This document shows, piece after piece, positions 35,389 to 45,202 of a stretch of 64,000 nucleotides of DNA. The position numbers and the translations under genes were made by a program. Source of the stretch: Sphingobacteriia bacterium (GTDB lineage Bacteria > Bacteroidota > Bacteroidia > Chitinophagales > Chitinophagaceae); the NCBI GenBank assembly GCA_004294135.1, contig RDZY01000010.1, forward strand, positions 62,001 through 126,000, read 5' to 3'. The notes beneath the pieces are model-generated. The model was not told the DNA's origin and searched no databases. It was given only the letters and a program-made list of their open reading frames with translations. Each line of letters begins with the position of its first letter. Position 1 is the first letter of the stretch.

Positions 35389-36964
35389 TCACCATTTTCA
35401 AAGTACGGTCTACCAATGCTGCGTCAAAACCTTGTGCTTTAATTTCCACTGGCCCTTGGCGTTTTTCAATGTACTGGTACAAAATTTGATCGAGAATAGA
35501 ATAGTCGGGTAAGCTATCACTGTCTTTTTGATTGGGTCTTAATTCAGCAGAAGGAGCTTTGGTAATAATATGATTCGGAATAATTTCTTGCTGTAGATTA
35601 ATGAATTTAGCCAACTCGTACACTTGTAATTTATAGCAATCTCCCAATACACCCAGCCCACCAGCCATATCACCGTACAAAGTACCGTAACCAGTTGCCA
35701 ACTCACTTTTGTTGGAAGTATTTAATAAGATATATCCGAATTTATTGGCAATGGCCATGAGTATATTACCGCGACTCCTACTCTGTATATTTTCTTCAGC
35801 CAACGAAAAAGGAAGGCCGTTAAACAAAGGCGCTAGTGTGGTTAAAAAACTATTGTACACTTCATCTATTCGCACAATATCATACGGATTATTCAGGTTT
35901 TTACTCAACGCAATGGCATCATTTACCGAATGATCGGTGGAGTAAGGAGAGGGCATTAAAATGGCACGAATATTTTTGGCCCCCAATGCTTCACAAGCCA
36001 ATGCCAATGTAACTGCTGAATCTATTCCACCTGAAGAGCCAATGATGGCTTTGGTAAATCCCATTTTTTTAAAATAGTCGCGAATGCCCAGTACCAGTGC
36101 GTTATACACTTGCTCAATATTCAATTTTTCGGTTAGCGTATCAGGATTCAATACTTGGTCAGGAATCCGATTGGCGGGCTCAAGAATGGGAGCATTGATG
36201 CTGCCATCCTTGTTTAATTCAACAAAATCAAGTGCTTCTTCAAAGGCGGGAAAGGCTTTTATAAGGTTGGCATTTTTATCAAAAACCATGGAAGCACCAT
36301 CAAAAACAATCTCGGTTTGACTGCCCACGGCATTGCAATAAAATAACGGTAACTTATATTTCAATACATTGGCTTTAATCACTGCTTTTCTATCTTCATC
36401 ATGTGTATAATCAAAAGGCGAAGCACTTAGGTTAAGCATGATATCGGGGTTCTGCTTCATCAGTTCATCCATGGGGCAAATTCTGTACAACGAATTATTG
36501 CCAAGATTCCAGATGTCTTCGCAGATGGTTACCGCCAGCTTTTTTCCTTTGAAAGGAATTACTTTCCATTCAAAGGCGGGCTCAAAATAACGGTACTCAT
36601 CAAATACATCATAAGTGGGTAAAAGCGTTTTATGAATGACTGCTTTCACTTCATTCTCGTATAAAAAATAGGCGGCGTTGAAGAGACTCTTTCCTTTCTG
36701 CTGTGTATTTCTGTCAATACTGCCAATAATTACTCCAATGGTATCGGCCTTTTTTTTAATGGCGTTCACCGCCTCATCGCATTTGTTTAAGAAGTCGTTG
36801 AACTCTACAAAATCCCTAGCAGGATAGCCCGGTATGCACATTTCACTGAATAGAATTAAATCGCCCCCTGCCGCTTTGGCTTGGTCAATAGCATCCATCA
36901 TTTTTTGGGTATTCAATTCAAAGTTTCCAATATGATAGTTTTGCTGGGCTATAAAAATTTTCAT
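35282..36964 (-). CDS. nadE: Glutamine-dependent NAD+ synthetase
   Basis: Final step of NAD synthesis: amidates nicotinate adenine dinucleotide using ammonia released from glutamine. 560 aa, two domains. The N-terminal nitrilase-type glutaminase has the triad E41 (LFSEMC), K112 (HKTLLP) and C148 (TICED). The C-terminal synthetase has the P-loop SSGGIDSA (around residue 315), LMPSPYS and NKSELATGYGTLYGDMAGG, and ends KAFGVGRR. The last 35 or so codons lie in the right island repeat and appear to have been replaced when the island integrated; the protein sequence is unchanged there. It pairs functionally with nadC at 47-48 kb. Confidence 0.97.
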   Translation of the reverse strand: MKIFIAQQNYHIGNFELNTQKMMDAIDQAKAAGGDLILFSEMCIPGYPARDFVEFNDFLNKCDEAVNAIKKKADTIGVIIGSIDRNTQQKGKSLFNAAYFLYENEVKAVIHKTLLPTYDVFDEYRYFEPAFEWKVIPFKGKKLAVTICEDIWNLGNNSLYRICPMDELMKQNPDIMLNLSASPFDYTHDEDRKAVIKANVLKYKLPLFYCNAVGSQTEIVFDGASMVFDKNANLIKAFPAFEEALDFVELNKDGSINAPILEPANRIPDQVLNPDTLTEKLNIEQVYNALVLGIRDYFKKMGFTKAIIGSSGGIDSAVTLALACEALGAKNIRAILMPSPYSTDHSVNDAIALSKNLNNPYDIVRIDEVYNSFLTTLAPLFNGLPFSLAEENIQSRSRGNILMAIANKFGYILLNTSNKSELATGYGTLYGDMAGGLGVLGDCYKLQVYELAKFINLQQEIIPNHIITKAPSAELRPNQKDSDSLPDYSILDQILYQYIEKRQGPVEIKAQGFDAALVDRTLKMVNNNEYKRNQFCPIIRISPKAFGVGRRVPIVGKYLN

Positions 36965-37020
36965 ACTGCAAAATTCAGCATTTTAACAACATGATGGCAT
37001 TCCTTTGCGTTATTTCGCAT

Positions 37021-38028
37021 ATGCAACGTTTAATATATTTATTCTTGGCATTGGCCATTTTTACAGCCTGTAATCAAAATAAGCGGCAGCCCAATGTTTC
37101 TAGCATCTCAATAACGGTAATAGAACAACGCTATGAACAAGATTTTTTTAAAGTAGATACGCTTCATCTCAAAGCCTCACTGCATCAACTAGATCAGCGC
37201 TACAAAGGGTTTAACAGCGATTTTTTGTATAATATTTTAGGAACAACACCCGAAGCGGCGCAGAAAGATATTCCTGCTTTCATCAACAGCTATCAATCTA
37301 TTTATCAAGATGCCAATCTTATTTTTAAAAATACAAGGCCTTGGGTTGACGAAATAAAAAAAGGGTTTCAATACGTAAAATATTATTTTCCAGAATACCA
37401 GCTTCCGAAAAAAATTATCACCTTTATTGGTCCTATTAATAGTTTCGGAACCATTATTACCCCCGACGCAATTGCCATAGGATTACAACTTTTTCTAGGA
37501 AAAAATCATCCGCTTTATGCAAGTGAACAGAGTCAATCTTTTTATCCTACTTACCTATCACGCCGTTTTGAACCAGCTTATATTCCAGTAGCTTCCCTAC
37601 GTAATATTGTGGATGATATTTATCCGGAACCTGCACTGGGTAAGCCTTTGATAGAACAGATGGTAGAATCTGGAAAGCGCTTATACCTACTAAATCATTT
37701 TTTACCCATGCTTGCAGACAGCCTTATTACGGGCTATACCGATGAGCAATTTCGTACCTGTGTGGACAATGAGAAAAATATTTGGAGTTTTTTTATTCAG
37801 AACGATTTACTCTATAAAACCGATCCGCAGTTTACCCGTGATTATATGAATGATGGACCTTCTACCCAAGTATTTGGCAGCAAATCACCGGGTAATATTG
37901 GTCAGTTCGTTGGTTGGCAGATCGTAAAAAAATGGATGAATAAAAATCCAAAGATGGACTTAAAGCAATTGTTGCAAAAAAATTCAGCTCAACTATTTGA
38001 AGAGGCAAAGTATAAGCCGACTTCGTAG
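37021..38028 (+). CDS. gldB: Gliding-motility lipoprotein GldB
   Basis: Cell-envelope lipoprotein, 335 aa. The lipobox LAIFTAC gives a mature Cys at residue 16 when translation starts at 37021 (MQRLIYLFLALAIF); the upstream ATG at 36991 would bury the signal peptide. GldB-type blocks include DEIKKGFQYVKYYFPEY, FIGPINSFGT, DAIAIGLQLFLG and FGSKSPGNIGQFVGWQIVKK. In Flavobacterium GldB is needed for gliding and is linked to type IX secretion; in non-gliding relatives it is still conserved. It is divergent from nadE, with 56 nt between starts. The role here is assigned by family. Confidence 0.88.
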   Translation: MQRLIYLFLALAIFTACNQNKRQPNVSSISITVIEQRYEQDFFKVDTLHLKASLHQLDQRYKGFNSDFLYNILGTTPEAAQKDIPAFINSYQSIYQDANLIFKNTRPWVDEIKKGFQYVKYYFPEYQLPKKIITFIGPINSFGTIITPDAIAIGLQLFLGKNHPLYASEQSQSFYPTYLSRRFEPAYIPVASLRNIVDDIYPEPALGKPLIEQMVESGKRLYLLNHFLPMLADSLITGYTDEQFRTCVDNEKNIWSFFIQNDLLYKTDPQFTRDYMNDGPSTQVFGSKSPGNIGQFVGWQIVKKWMNKNPKMDLKQLLQKNSAQLFEEAKYKPTS

Positions 38029-38035
38029 CAGTAGT

Positions 38036-38422
38036 TTAATTTAATTTGGTGGGGGCAATCAGATCAAATGAGGGAATGGGTACCTGAAATTTTTCCATCG
38101 TATGCTGGTTTTCCATTTCATAGCTGCCATTCATCTTGCCCATTTCTGTTTTTAAATTACAGCCACTCACATAAGTATACCGTTCCCCAGTAGTCAATAC
38201 AGGCTGAACGCCTACAACACCTTCTCCTTCTACTTCCCGATGCTCTGCATTGCTATCAAAAATAAACCATTGTCTACGCAATAATTTCACGGTGAATTTA
38301 TTGTGGTTCTCAATGGTAATGCGGTAGGCGAAAATGAATTCAGCCTTTAGTGGGTTGCTGTAATCTGACTGGTAGAAAGTTTCTACCGTGACCTCTATTC
38401 CTGCTGAAATTTTTGAAACCAT
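38036..38422 (-). CDS. apaG: ApaG-family protein
   Basis: 128-aa protein with the ApaG immunoglobulin-like fold: EVTVETFYQSDYSNP, FAYRITIENHN, RRQWFIFDSNAEHREVEGEGVVGVQPVL and the FQVPIPSFDL strand near the end. ApaG is linked to Co2+ resistance and Mg2+ efflux in enteric bacteria; its biochemical activity is unclear (pyrophosphohydrolase activity has been discussed). Full length, single-gene unit, converging on gldB with 7 nt between stops. The start at 38422 matches family length. Confidence 0.93.
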   Translation of the reverse strand: MVSKISAGIEVTVETFYQSDYSNPLKAEFIFAYRITIENHNKFTVKLLRRQWFIFDSNAEHREVEGEGVVGVQPVLTTGERYTYVSGCNLKTEMGKMNGSYEMENQHTMEKFQVPIPSFDLIAPTKLN

Positions 38423-38529
38423 AGAGCGGTTATGTTAATCTTAGTAAAATTAAGCAAATTAAAGCATCATACAACCAATTGCAATGAATATTGATACAAT
38501 TTTATGCGCATTTTTGGACTCCCAACCCG

Positions 38530-38537
38530 TACTTTTG
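38530..38537 (+). promoter_or_regulatory. -7 box of icd
   Basis: TACTTTTG matching TAnnTTTG, 22 nt before the icd ATG, with TTG at 38514-38516 (13-nt spacing). Confidence 0.5.
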
Positions 38538-38559
38538 CAGGAAGTAAAAAAAAATCAAT

Positions 38560-40014
38560 ATGACAAAAATTGCTGTTGCAAAAGGCGATGGAATCGGTCC
38601 CGAAATTATGGATGCAGTACTATCTGTTTTTAAAGCTGCCAATGTACCCTTAGAATATGAGATGGTAGATATGGGAAAATGGGTATTTGACAAGGGCTAC
38701 AGCAATGGTATGACGCCAGAAGCACAACAAACCATTGAAAGTCTCGGTATTTTATTCAAAGGCCCAATGGAAACTCCCAAGGGAAAAGGCGTAAAAAGTG
38801 TGAATGTTACTGCCCGTAAAACCTGGAATACCTATGCCAATAAAAGAACTTTTCAAACCCTTCACGGAGTAGATACGGTATTTAGTAAAGCTGGTATACC
38901 CATTGATATTACCATTGTAAGAGAAAATATTGAAGATACTTATGGTGGAATAGAACATATGCTCACCAATGATGTGGCATTGTGCCGCAGGTTTATTACC
39001 CGCCCCGGTAGTATGCAGGTAATTAAGTATGCTTTTGAGATGGCCAAGAAAAAAGGAGCCAAAAAAATCACTTGTGGTCACAAAGCAAATATCATGAAAC
39101 TCACAGATGGCCTGTTTTTAGAGGTCTTTTATGAAGTAGCCAAAGATTATCCTGAATTAGTAGCCAATGATATTATTGTAGATGATCTATGTATGAAACT
39201 GGTGAGCAGACCCGATCTTTTTGATGTAGTGGTACTTACCAATTTACAGGGTGATATTGTGAGTGATTTATGTGCTGGTCTCGTTGGTGGCTTGGGCTTT
39301 GCGCCATCTGCTAATATAGGCGACCATATTTCTATTTTTGAAGCAGTACACGGTACAGCACCCGATATTGCCGGAAAAAATATTGCCAACCCCACCGCAT
39401 TGTTGTTAAGTGGATTTGGTATGTTGCGCCATTTGGGATTGATGGAAACATCTGCTATGATTGAAAATGCTTTGCTTTATACATTAGAGAGTGGCCAGCA
39501 TACGGGTGATTTTGGTGAAAAGGGCAGCAAATCGTTGAACACAACTGAGTTTGTGAACGCCATCATACAGAATTTTGGCAAATTACCTGCTCACAATCCA
39601 AAGCCCATCCTAGCAAATAAAGACATTACGCCTACCGTATTCAAACTAGAAAAAAATCCGATGCTTGAAACAGCCGATCACAATGGGGAATTTATTGTAG
39701 GGGTGGATGTGTTTTTAGAAAGTAATGAACAACCCAATATGGTGGCAGAAAAATGCTTAAAACATACCCTCGATTTATTCAAACTGGTTACCATCAGCAA
39801 TCGTGGAACACAAGTATGGCCAAAAGGATCGGTGTTTACCAACTTGGTAAATCAATATCGCTGTCGCTTTGAAAGTGTGGGTGATACGGCACTTACTCAA
39901 GAAGATATTATAGCGTTGTATAAACGCTTAACGCAGGACTTTAAAGTTTGTTCCACTGAAATATTAAATATGTGGGGAGATAAAAAAGCATATAGTCTTG
40001 CACAGGGTCAATAA
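38560..40014 (+). CDS. icd: Isocitrate dehydrogenase (NADP-type, extended form)
   Basis: TCA-cycle enzyme converting isocitrate to 2-oxoglutarate and CO2. The 484 aa are longer than the E. coli enzyme because of a C-terminal extension of about 140 residues, as in Thermus- and Rickettsia-like forms. The N-terminal VAKGDGIGPEIM, substrate-binding VRENIEDTYGGIEHM, metal-binding DDLCMKLV/NLQGDIVSDL and cofactor-loop EAVHGTAPDIAGKNIANPTA are all present. NADP versus NAD preference is not certain from sequence. The pyruvate dehydrogenase E2 gene follows after 54 nt, so the two carbon-entry enzymes may share transcription. Confidence 0.94.
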   Translation: MTKIAVAKGDGIGPEIMDAVLSVFKAANVPLEYEMVDMGKWVFDKGYSNGMTPEAQQTIESLGILFKGPMETPKGKGVKSVNVTARKTWNTYANKRTFQTLHGVDTVFSKAGIPIDITIVRENIEDTYGGIEHMLTNDVALCRRFITRPGSMQVIKYAFEMAKKKGAKKITCGHKANIMKLTDGLFLEVFYEVAKDYPELVANDIIVDDLCMKLVSRPDLFDVVVLTNLQGDIVSDLCAGLVGGLGFAPSANIGDHISIFEAVHGTAPDIAGKNIANPTALLLSGFGMLRHLGLMETSAMIENALLYTLESGQHTGDFGEKGSKSLNTTEFVNAIIQNFGKLPAHNPKPILANKDITPTVFKLEKNPMLETADHNGEFIVGVDVFLESNEQPNMVAEKCLKHTLDLFKLVTISNRGTQVWPKGSVFTNLVNQYRCRFESVGDTALTQEDIIALYKRLTQDFKVCSTEILNMWGDKKAYSLAQGQ

Positions 40015-40068
40015 ACGAGTTGATTTTTAACGTAATTTCACGGCTCATTTAAAGCAGAGAACAAAGAT

Positions 40069-41718
40069 ATGGCTGAAGTGATTTTAATGCCCCGACTGAG
40101 TGATACCATGACCGAAGGTGTAATTGCTGCATGGCATAAGCGTGTAGGAGATACAGTTAAAAAAGGTGATTTACTGGCAGAAATAGAAACGGACAAAGCT
40201 ACCATGGAGTTGGAAAGCTATCAAGATGGTGTACTACTTTATATAGGCACTCCCGACAGAGGCAAACTTCAGGTGAATGATTTGCTCGCTATTCTGGGTA
40301 ATTCCAACGAAAATATCAGTGAACTATTGGCAATACACGCAGGTGGTGCTGCACCAGCAACTGAAGCGCCTCCAATGGCAGCTTCAATACCTGATATTGC
40401 GCCTTCAGCGCCTATAAATACGCCAGTATTGGATGTATCAGCTATGGAAGAAGTGGTATTGATGCCTCGTTTAAGCGATACCATGACGGAAGGTGTAATT
40501 GCTTCTTGGCAGAAAAATATTGGTGATGCAGTGAAGAAAGGTGAAGTGTTGGCTGATATTGAAACAGATAAAGCTACCATGGAATTGGAAAGTTATAAAG
40601 ATGGAATCTTATTATATCAGGGTGCAAAAGCAGGAGAGAAAATATTGGTGAATGATTTATTGTGCATTATTGGTAACCAAGGATTAGATGTTTCAGCCAT
40701 CGTAGCTGCTGTTCAAAATGGGGTTACTGCACCCGCTGCCACAGAAGCACCTGCGGCAACAATACCAACTGCGCCTGTGGTTGCTGCAACTGCGGTCTCA
40801 TCAGTTGTAGCAGTAGCTGAACCCATAAATGAAGGAAGAATATTTGCTTCTCCACTGGCAAAAAAAATTGCCGCAGAAAAAGGAATCGACTTGCGTTTTG
40901 TAAAAGGTTCGGGTGATAATGGTAGAATTACAAAGACAGATATAGATCAATATACGCCTGCTGTAACAGCAACGCCGGCTAGTACCAAGTCAGTTGAAAT
41001 AGCAGTAACCAATGCGCCAGCAGCCGTTGTGGGTGTTATAAGTTTTACCGATACACCAGTATCTCAGATGCGCAAAGTAATTGCCAAGCGATTGAGTGAG
41101 AGTTTGTTTACAGCTCCTCATTTTTTCCTTACCATGCGTGTAGATATGGATGCGGCTATTGCGGCTCGTGCCAAAATGAATGAAGTAGCGGCTGTAAAAA
41201 TCAGCTTTAATGATTTGGTTCTAAAAGCAACAGCCATTGCCTTAAAACAACATCCTAAAGTAAACAGCAGTTGGTTGGGAGATATTATTCGCACCAACCA
41301 CCACGTTAATATTGGGGTAGCAGTAGCGGTAGATGAAGGCCTTTTGGTTCCTGTAGTACGTTTTGCAGATACCAAATCGCTCAGTCAGATTGGCGCAGAG
41401 GTAAAACTATTTGCTCAGAAAGCAAAAGATAAAAAATTACAACCAGCAGATTGGGAGGGTAGTACTTTTACCATCTCTAATTTGGGTATGTTTGGTATAG
41501 ATCAGTTTACTGCGATTATTAATCCACCTGACTCCTGCATTTTGGCAGTAGGTGGCATATCACAAGAACCGGTGGTAAAAAATGGACAGGTAGTAGCGGG
41601 TAATATCATGAAACTCACATTAAGTTGCGATCATAGAGTGGTAGATGGCGCAACAGGATCTGCATTTTTACAAACCTTAAAAGGTTTGTTAGAAGAGCCA
41701 GTCCGTATGTTGGTATAA
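40069..41718 (+). CDS. Dihydrolipoamide acetyltransferase (E2) of pyruvate dehydrogenase
   Basis: E2 core of the 2-oxoacid dehydrogenase complex, transferring acetyl from lipoamide to CoA. The 549 aa are arranged as two lipoyl domains (lipoylated K43 and K168, both in ETDKATMELE), Ala/Pro-rich flexible linkers, an E3-binding domain (ASPLAKKIAAEKGID), and a catalytic domain ending in DHRVVDGATGSAF (H522) with the ISNLGMFGI segment. Two near-identical lipoyl domains indicate an internal duplication. E1 and E3 are not in the window. Pyruvate as substrate is favoured by the MPRLSDTMTEG lipoyl start typical of PDH E2; it follows icd. Confidence 0.93.
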   Translation: MAEVILMPRLSDTMTEGVIAAWHKRVGDTVKKGDLLAEIETDKATMELESYQDGVLLYIGTPDRGKLQVNDLLAILGNSNENISELLAIHAGGAAPATEAPPMAASIPDIAPSAPINTPVLDVSAMEEVVLMPRLSDTMTEGVIASWQKNIGDAVKKGEVLADIETDKATMELESYKDGILLYQGAKAGEKILVNDLLCIIGNQGLDVSAIVAAVQNGVTAPAATEAPAATIPTAPVVAATAVSSVVAVAEPINEGRIFASPLAKKIAAEKGIDLRFVKGSGDNGRITKTDIDQYTPAVTATPASTKSVEIAVTNAPAAVVGVISFTDTPVSQMRKVIAKRLSESLFTAPHFFLTMRVDMDAAIAARAKMNEVAAVKISFNDLVLKATAIALKQHPKVNSSWLGDIIRTNHHVNIGVAVAVDEGLLVPVVRFADTKSLSQIGAEVKLFAQKAKDKKLQPADWEGSTFTISNLGMFGIDQFTAIINPPDSCILAVGGISQEPVVKNGQVVAGNIMKLTLSCDHRVVDGATGSAFLQTLKGLLEEPVRMLV

Positions 41719-41734
41719 TATCCACTACGGGCGC

Positions 41735-44137
41735 TTAAAAATCGCATCCTATTGGGGCACCAGGTGGAATTTCTTTGTGTTGAGGTAACGCTATTTCTTT
41801 GGGATTTATAATTCTTTCCACTGCATAGGTGTAATGCCACTTATCAATTGAAGTGCCGCTCATTTTCAATGCGTAATTTTTTAAGCTCGAAAGGCGATCA
41901 TTGCAAATTGATTTCACCGCATAATTTGTCTGCCCACTTTGACTCAAACCCAATAACCAAGTCAACACCATCTGCTGCGTTTGTTGTTGCACAATTCCCA
42001 TTAACCCCTTTTCCATTGGCAATTTCCAAGTCGCATTAATAATAGCATCTAATACATCATCCCAACCAAGGGTATTAAAACTTGCCTTTAGTTGAACCAA
42101 TCTATTGGCTCTTTCAGCGTTGAATAAGAACGATAATTGATAGTTGGCCAATGCTTCAGCTGCCGATAAAGGATCGAATGATAGTCCCGTTCTTTTTGGA
42201 AAAAGTTCACCTATACCACCATACATGGGTGGACGTGGAGGAATTAAAGCAATAATTCTTTCTGGTAAACTAAGTACTTGAGGTGATAGGCCATTCAACA
42301 CTTCTTTCAATGCTTTTTCTTGAACAGATTTCGATAAAACAATGGGCTGTGTTTGCAGATCGCTGCGAATATTGTAACTATAATACATTCCACCAATGAG
42401 TTTGCTGGCGGCTTCAATTTGGTATCGGTGATAATTATAAATGGGTACTAATACATCTTCGAGTGTACTTACTGGAGTATTGTTTTTTATAGCACTAAGT
42501 GAAAATTGATCCAGTGCTTTTTGTCGCACTGCCATCACATTTTTCAATTCAGTTAGTACATCATTGCCATTATCCCATAAATGCGCATTGGGATGAAACC
42601 CGCTAGCAGCGCGGGCATCAGCATCGGCAATAAAGAGCAAACCTTTCTGTGTATTTTCGGTAAGTAAGGCGTTTAAAGCGTTGGGTTCATTGGTAGTATT
42701 GGTGAAATCGGTATAACCATATTGAATGGCTCTTTTATCCCAATCACCTATTTCATTGGTATATACTTTACTAAAATCAATTTCACCCTTAGCATTCAAA
42801 AATATATTGGGATGGGGATAGTCCATTACAGAAGCGCGATTATTTACACTGGATGCATAATTGTGTTGTAAGCCAAGTGTGTGACCAATTTCGTGCGCCG
42901 CTAATTGCCTTAAACGATGCAACGCAGCTAGTCTCATGGTTTCCGGAACAGGCTTCCCATTTTCGTAGGGCGATAATAATCCCGTAAAAATAAGGTGATC
43001 TTGCCTCACCCGTAAAGAGCCTAAAGTAACTTGACCTTTGATGATTTCTCCTGTACGTGGATCGGTAACTGCATTCCCATAACTCCAACCTCTGGTGCTG
43101 CGATGTACCCAGTTAATCATATTGTATCGAATATCCATAGGATCGGCAGAGTCGGGTAAAATTTTTACAATAAACGCATTTTTATACCCTGCAGCCTCAA
43201 ATGCTTGGTTCCACCAACGGGCACCATCGAGTAATGCAGAACGAATGGGTTCGGGTGTTCCATTATCTAGATAATAAATAATTGGTTTTACCGGGTCACT
43301 GATCATTGCTTCAGGATCTTTCTTATTCAAACGGTGACGAGCAATATACATTTGTTGAATAGGTTCGGTAAAATCACTGCTATAATCGTAGTAACTGATA
43401 CCAAAATAACCGCTTCTGATATCATATTTACGTGGCTTAAATTGATCGTCTGGTAATTGCACAAAAGAATGGTGCATGCGCAATGTAATAGCTTCGGTAG
43501 AGGGAGCAACCGCACGAATAAACTTACCTGCATCTGTACCCCCAACAAAACTAATACTTGCTTCAAATTCACTGTTTAAAGGGAAATTTTTTGTGTTTTC
43601 TGTATAGATGGCTGAACGGGCTTCATTAAGGGTATAGCTTCCTTCACGAGCGGCCCTTATTTTATCAGCGGCACCATGTGCGTCCCTCAGTAAAAAAGGT
43701 GTAATATCAACCAATATTTCTCCGTTTTCTTCTTCTTCAATCGTAAATCCGGCTAGGGTAGAGCTGGCAAAAGATTCTCGTACTGCCTTTTGTTCATTGG
43801 CATCAGCAGAGCTGGCTCTATAATCGTAATTGGGTTGTATTAACAATAATTTTTTTCCTGTTTTTTTAAAATATACAATACGAGTATCGCCAATCTGACC
43901 TCTATCTAATCCAATATCATTTGAACCCAACCCAGCAGGTAGGGAGTTTACATAAAGAAATTCTTGGTTTAATTTACTTACTAATAACCAAATTTTACCC
44001 GATGCATTATCCCACCAAAAAGGGAAAAACCCATCCATTTTTTTCATGTTTTTAGTCTTCTCTACAATTTTAGTATTGTTTTGTGCAATGGCTGCCATCA
44101 GATTGAAGCAACAATAAAAAAGCATTAGTTTTTTCAT
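41735..44137 (-). CDS. Secreted zinc-dependent metalloprotease (DUF5117/DUF4953 type)
   Basis: About 800 aa. The signal peptide MKKLMLFYCCFNLMAAIAQ sets the start at 44137; the frame extends to 44230 but that stretch contains the histone-like gene's terminator. The metzincin-style site HEIGHTLGLQHNY is complete (H415, E416, H419, H425), with SVMDYPHP (Met-turn-like) further on. The N-terminal half (KIWLLVSKLNQEFLYVNSLP) corresponds to DUF5117-type domains found before such peptidases in Bacteroidota. An extracellular or periplasmic protein-degrading role is likely; substrates are unknown. It converges on the E2 gene with 16 nt between stops. Confidence 0.88.
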   Translation of the reverse strand: MKKLMLFYCCFNLMAAIAQNNTKIVEKTKNMKKMDGFFPFWWDNASGKIWLLVSKLNQEFLYVNSLPAGLGSNDIGLDRGQIGDTRIVYFKKTGKKLLLIQPNYDYRASSADANEQKAVRESFASSTLAGFTIEEEENGEILVDITPFLLRDAHGAADKIRAAREGSYTLNEARSAIYTENTKNFPLNSEFEASISFVGGTDAGKFIRAVAPSTEAITLRMHHSFVQLPDDQFKPRKYDIRSGYFGISYYDYSSDFTEPIQQMYIARHRLNKKDPEAMISDPVKPIIYYLDNGTPEPIRSALLDGARWWNQAFEAAGYKNAFIVKILPDSADPMDIRYNMINWVHRSTRGWSYGNAVTDPRTGEIIKGQVTLGSLRVRQDHLIFTGLLSPYENGKPVPETMRLAALHRLRQLAAHEIGHTLGLQHNYASSVNNRASVMDYPHPNIFLNAKGEIDFSKVYTNEIGDWDKRAIQYGYTDFTNTTNEPNALNALLTENTQKGLLFIADADARAASGFHPNAHLWDNGNDVLTELKNVMAVRQKALDQFSLSAIKNNTPVSTLEDVLVPIYNYHRYQIEAASKLIGGMYYSYNIRSDLQTQPIVLSKSVQEKALKEVLNGLSPQVLSLPERIIALIPPRPPMYGGIGELFPKRTGLSFDPLSAAEALANYQLSFLFNAERANRLVQLKASFNTLGWDDVLDAIINATWKLPMEKGLMGIVQQQTQQMVLTWLLGLSQSGQTNYAVKSICNDRLSSLKNYALKMSGTSIDKWHYTYAVERIINPKEIALPQHKEIPPGAPIGCDF

Positions 44138-44206
44138 AAAAAAATTTATCTGGGTAAAATTCGCTGTGCCTAAGGATTTTTTTAAGCAGGAATTGAATGC
44201 TATAAA

Positions 44207-44244
44207 AAAACCCATTCTTATTTGATGCAATAAAAATGGGTTTT
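44207..44244 (-). terminator. Terminator of the histone-like gene
   Basis: AAAACCCATT (44207-44216) pairs with AATGGGTTTT (44235-44244), continued after one mismatch by TTATT/AATAA, with a 6-nt loop. On the minus strand it is followed by a T-run. It lies between the histone-like stop (44274) and the protease start (44137). Confidence 0.8.
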
Positions 44245-44273
44245 AACTATTTTATAAAAAAGCAAATAAACTA

Positions 44274-44774
44274 CTACCCGTTGTTATCAGAAGACGGGGT
44301 CTCCGGAGTAAAAAGGGTAGGCGTTTCAACTGGTACAATAGCAGGAACTACTACTGGTACTTGTTTTTTACGTACAATTTTTTTCTTTTTTGCTGCTACT
44401 GGAGCTGGTTTTGGAATAGCTACCGGTTTAACTAATTTCTTAGGAGCTACTTTTTTTGCGGCTTTCTTAGGAGCTGCTTTTACTAACTTTTTAGGAGCTG
44501 CCTTAGGTTTAGGAGCAATTTTTTTAGCTGCTACTTTTTTTGAGACTTTCTTAGGAGCGGCTTTTACTAGCTTTTTAGGAGCAATTTTCTTTACTGCTTT
44601 TTTAGGAGCTACTTTTTTTGAGGTTGCTTTTTTTACTGCTTTTTTAGGAGCTACTTTTTTTGCAGCAGCTTTTTTTGCAGCTTTTTTAGGAGCAGCTTTT
44701 TTCACTGCCTTTTTAGGAGCAGCTTTTTTAGGGGCTGCTTTTTTTGCTGGTTTCTTTTTGCTTGCTTTTGCCAT
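44274..44774 (-). CDS. Lysine/alanine-rich histone H1-like DNA-binding protein
   Basis: 166 aa made largely of tandem KKAAPKKA/KKVAPKKL-type units, strongly basic and without a folded domain, ending in a short acidic/Ser tail. Such histone H1/Hc1-like tails bind DNA or RNA non-specifically and compact the nucleoid; this is inferred from composition. The start at 44774 (MAKASKKKPAKK) is taken rather than 44843, because the earlier codons lack the repeat character. The DNA repeat makes the opposite strand open too, giving a spurious Ala/Phe-rich frame. It lies 81 nt after the SUI1 gene on the same strand and has its own terminator. Confidence 0.85.
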   Translation of the reverse strand: MAKASKKKPAKKAAPKKAAPKKAVKKAAPKKAAKKAAAKKVAPKKAVKKATSKKVAPKKAVKKIAPKKLVKAAPKKVSKKVAAKKIAPKPKAAPKKLVKAAPKKAAKKVAPKKLVKPVAIPKPAPVAAKKKKIVRKKQVPVVVPAIVPVETPTLFTPETPSSDNNG

Positions 44775-44855
44775 GATGGTATTAGTTTGAATGATGGTTT
44801 TTTTAAAAAAGGAAGTTATAATATTTTTTTGAATAAAAAGCAAATAACTGTGCAG

Positions 44856-45200
44856 CTATTTTTTTTTACTTTTGGCATACCCATTTTTGAGTAGCCATTG
44901 AAGTACTTTATCTCGTTGATCTCCTTGAATAATTGCTGTGTTATCTTTGGCTGAACCGCCCGTTCCACAATAGTTTCTGAGGTTTTTAGATAGATTTTCA
45001 AGATCGGTTTTCTGCCCTATAAATCCAGTTACCAAAGTCACCGTTTTCCCCCCTCTATGTTTATGATCCACTAGAATAAGTAAGCGTTGTTCTGCAGCAA
45101 TTAAGGTATTGAGCGGTTCCGATTCTTCCGATTCTGATTTAAATAATGGGTCTGTACTATAAACGATTGAAGTGCTACCGCTTAATTTTTTTTTATTCAT
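44856..45200 (-). CDS. SUI1/YciH-type translation initiation factor
   Basis: 114-aa eIF1-like protein. The SUI1 fold (about 40-110) has DHKHRGGKTVTLVTGF, the YCGTGGSAKDNTAIIQGDQR core, and the C-terminal LLKNGYAKSKKK. Bacterial YciH/SUI1 proteins act at initiation fidelity or under stress; the role here is by family. Its ATG comes 2 nt after the stop of the TPR histidine kinase, so the two are co-transcribed. Confidence 0.92.
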   Translation of the reverse strand: MNKKKLSGSTSIVYSTDPLFKSESEESEPLNTLIAAEQRLLILVDHKHRGGKTVTLVTGFIGQKTDLENLSKNLRNYCGTGGSAKDNTAIIQGDQRDKVLQWLLKNGYAKSKKK

Positions 45201-45202
45201 GC

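Noticed and set aside
2315-38537. A conserved TTG-N13-TAnnTTTG promoter form (prfA, 11446 gene, island operon, icd)
   Set aside because: Four promoters share the 13-nt spacing, but most other TAnnTTTG boxes in the window have no TTG there and one has 17 nt, so it was not promoted to a finding.
44236-44790. 184-codon plus-strand open frame, Ala/Phe/Leu-Gly-rich
   Set aside because: It is the antisense of the Lys/Ala repeat gene; repeats with few stops keep the other strand open. The basic protein on the minus strand has the recognisable histone-like composition and its own terminator.
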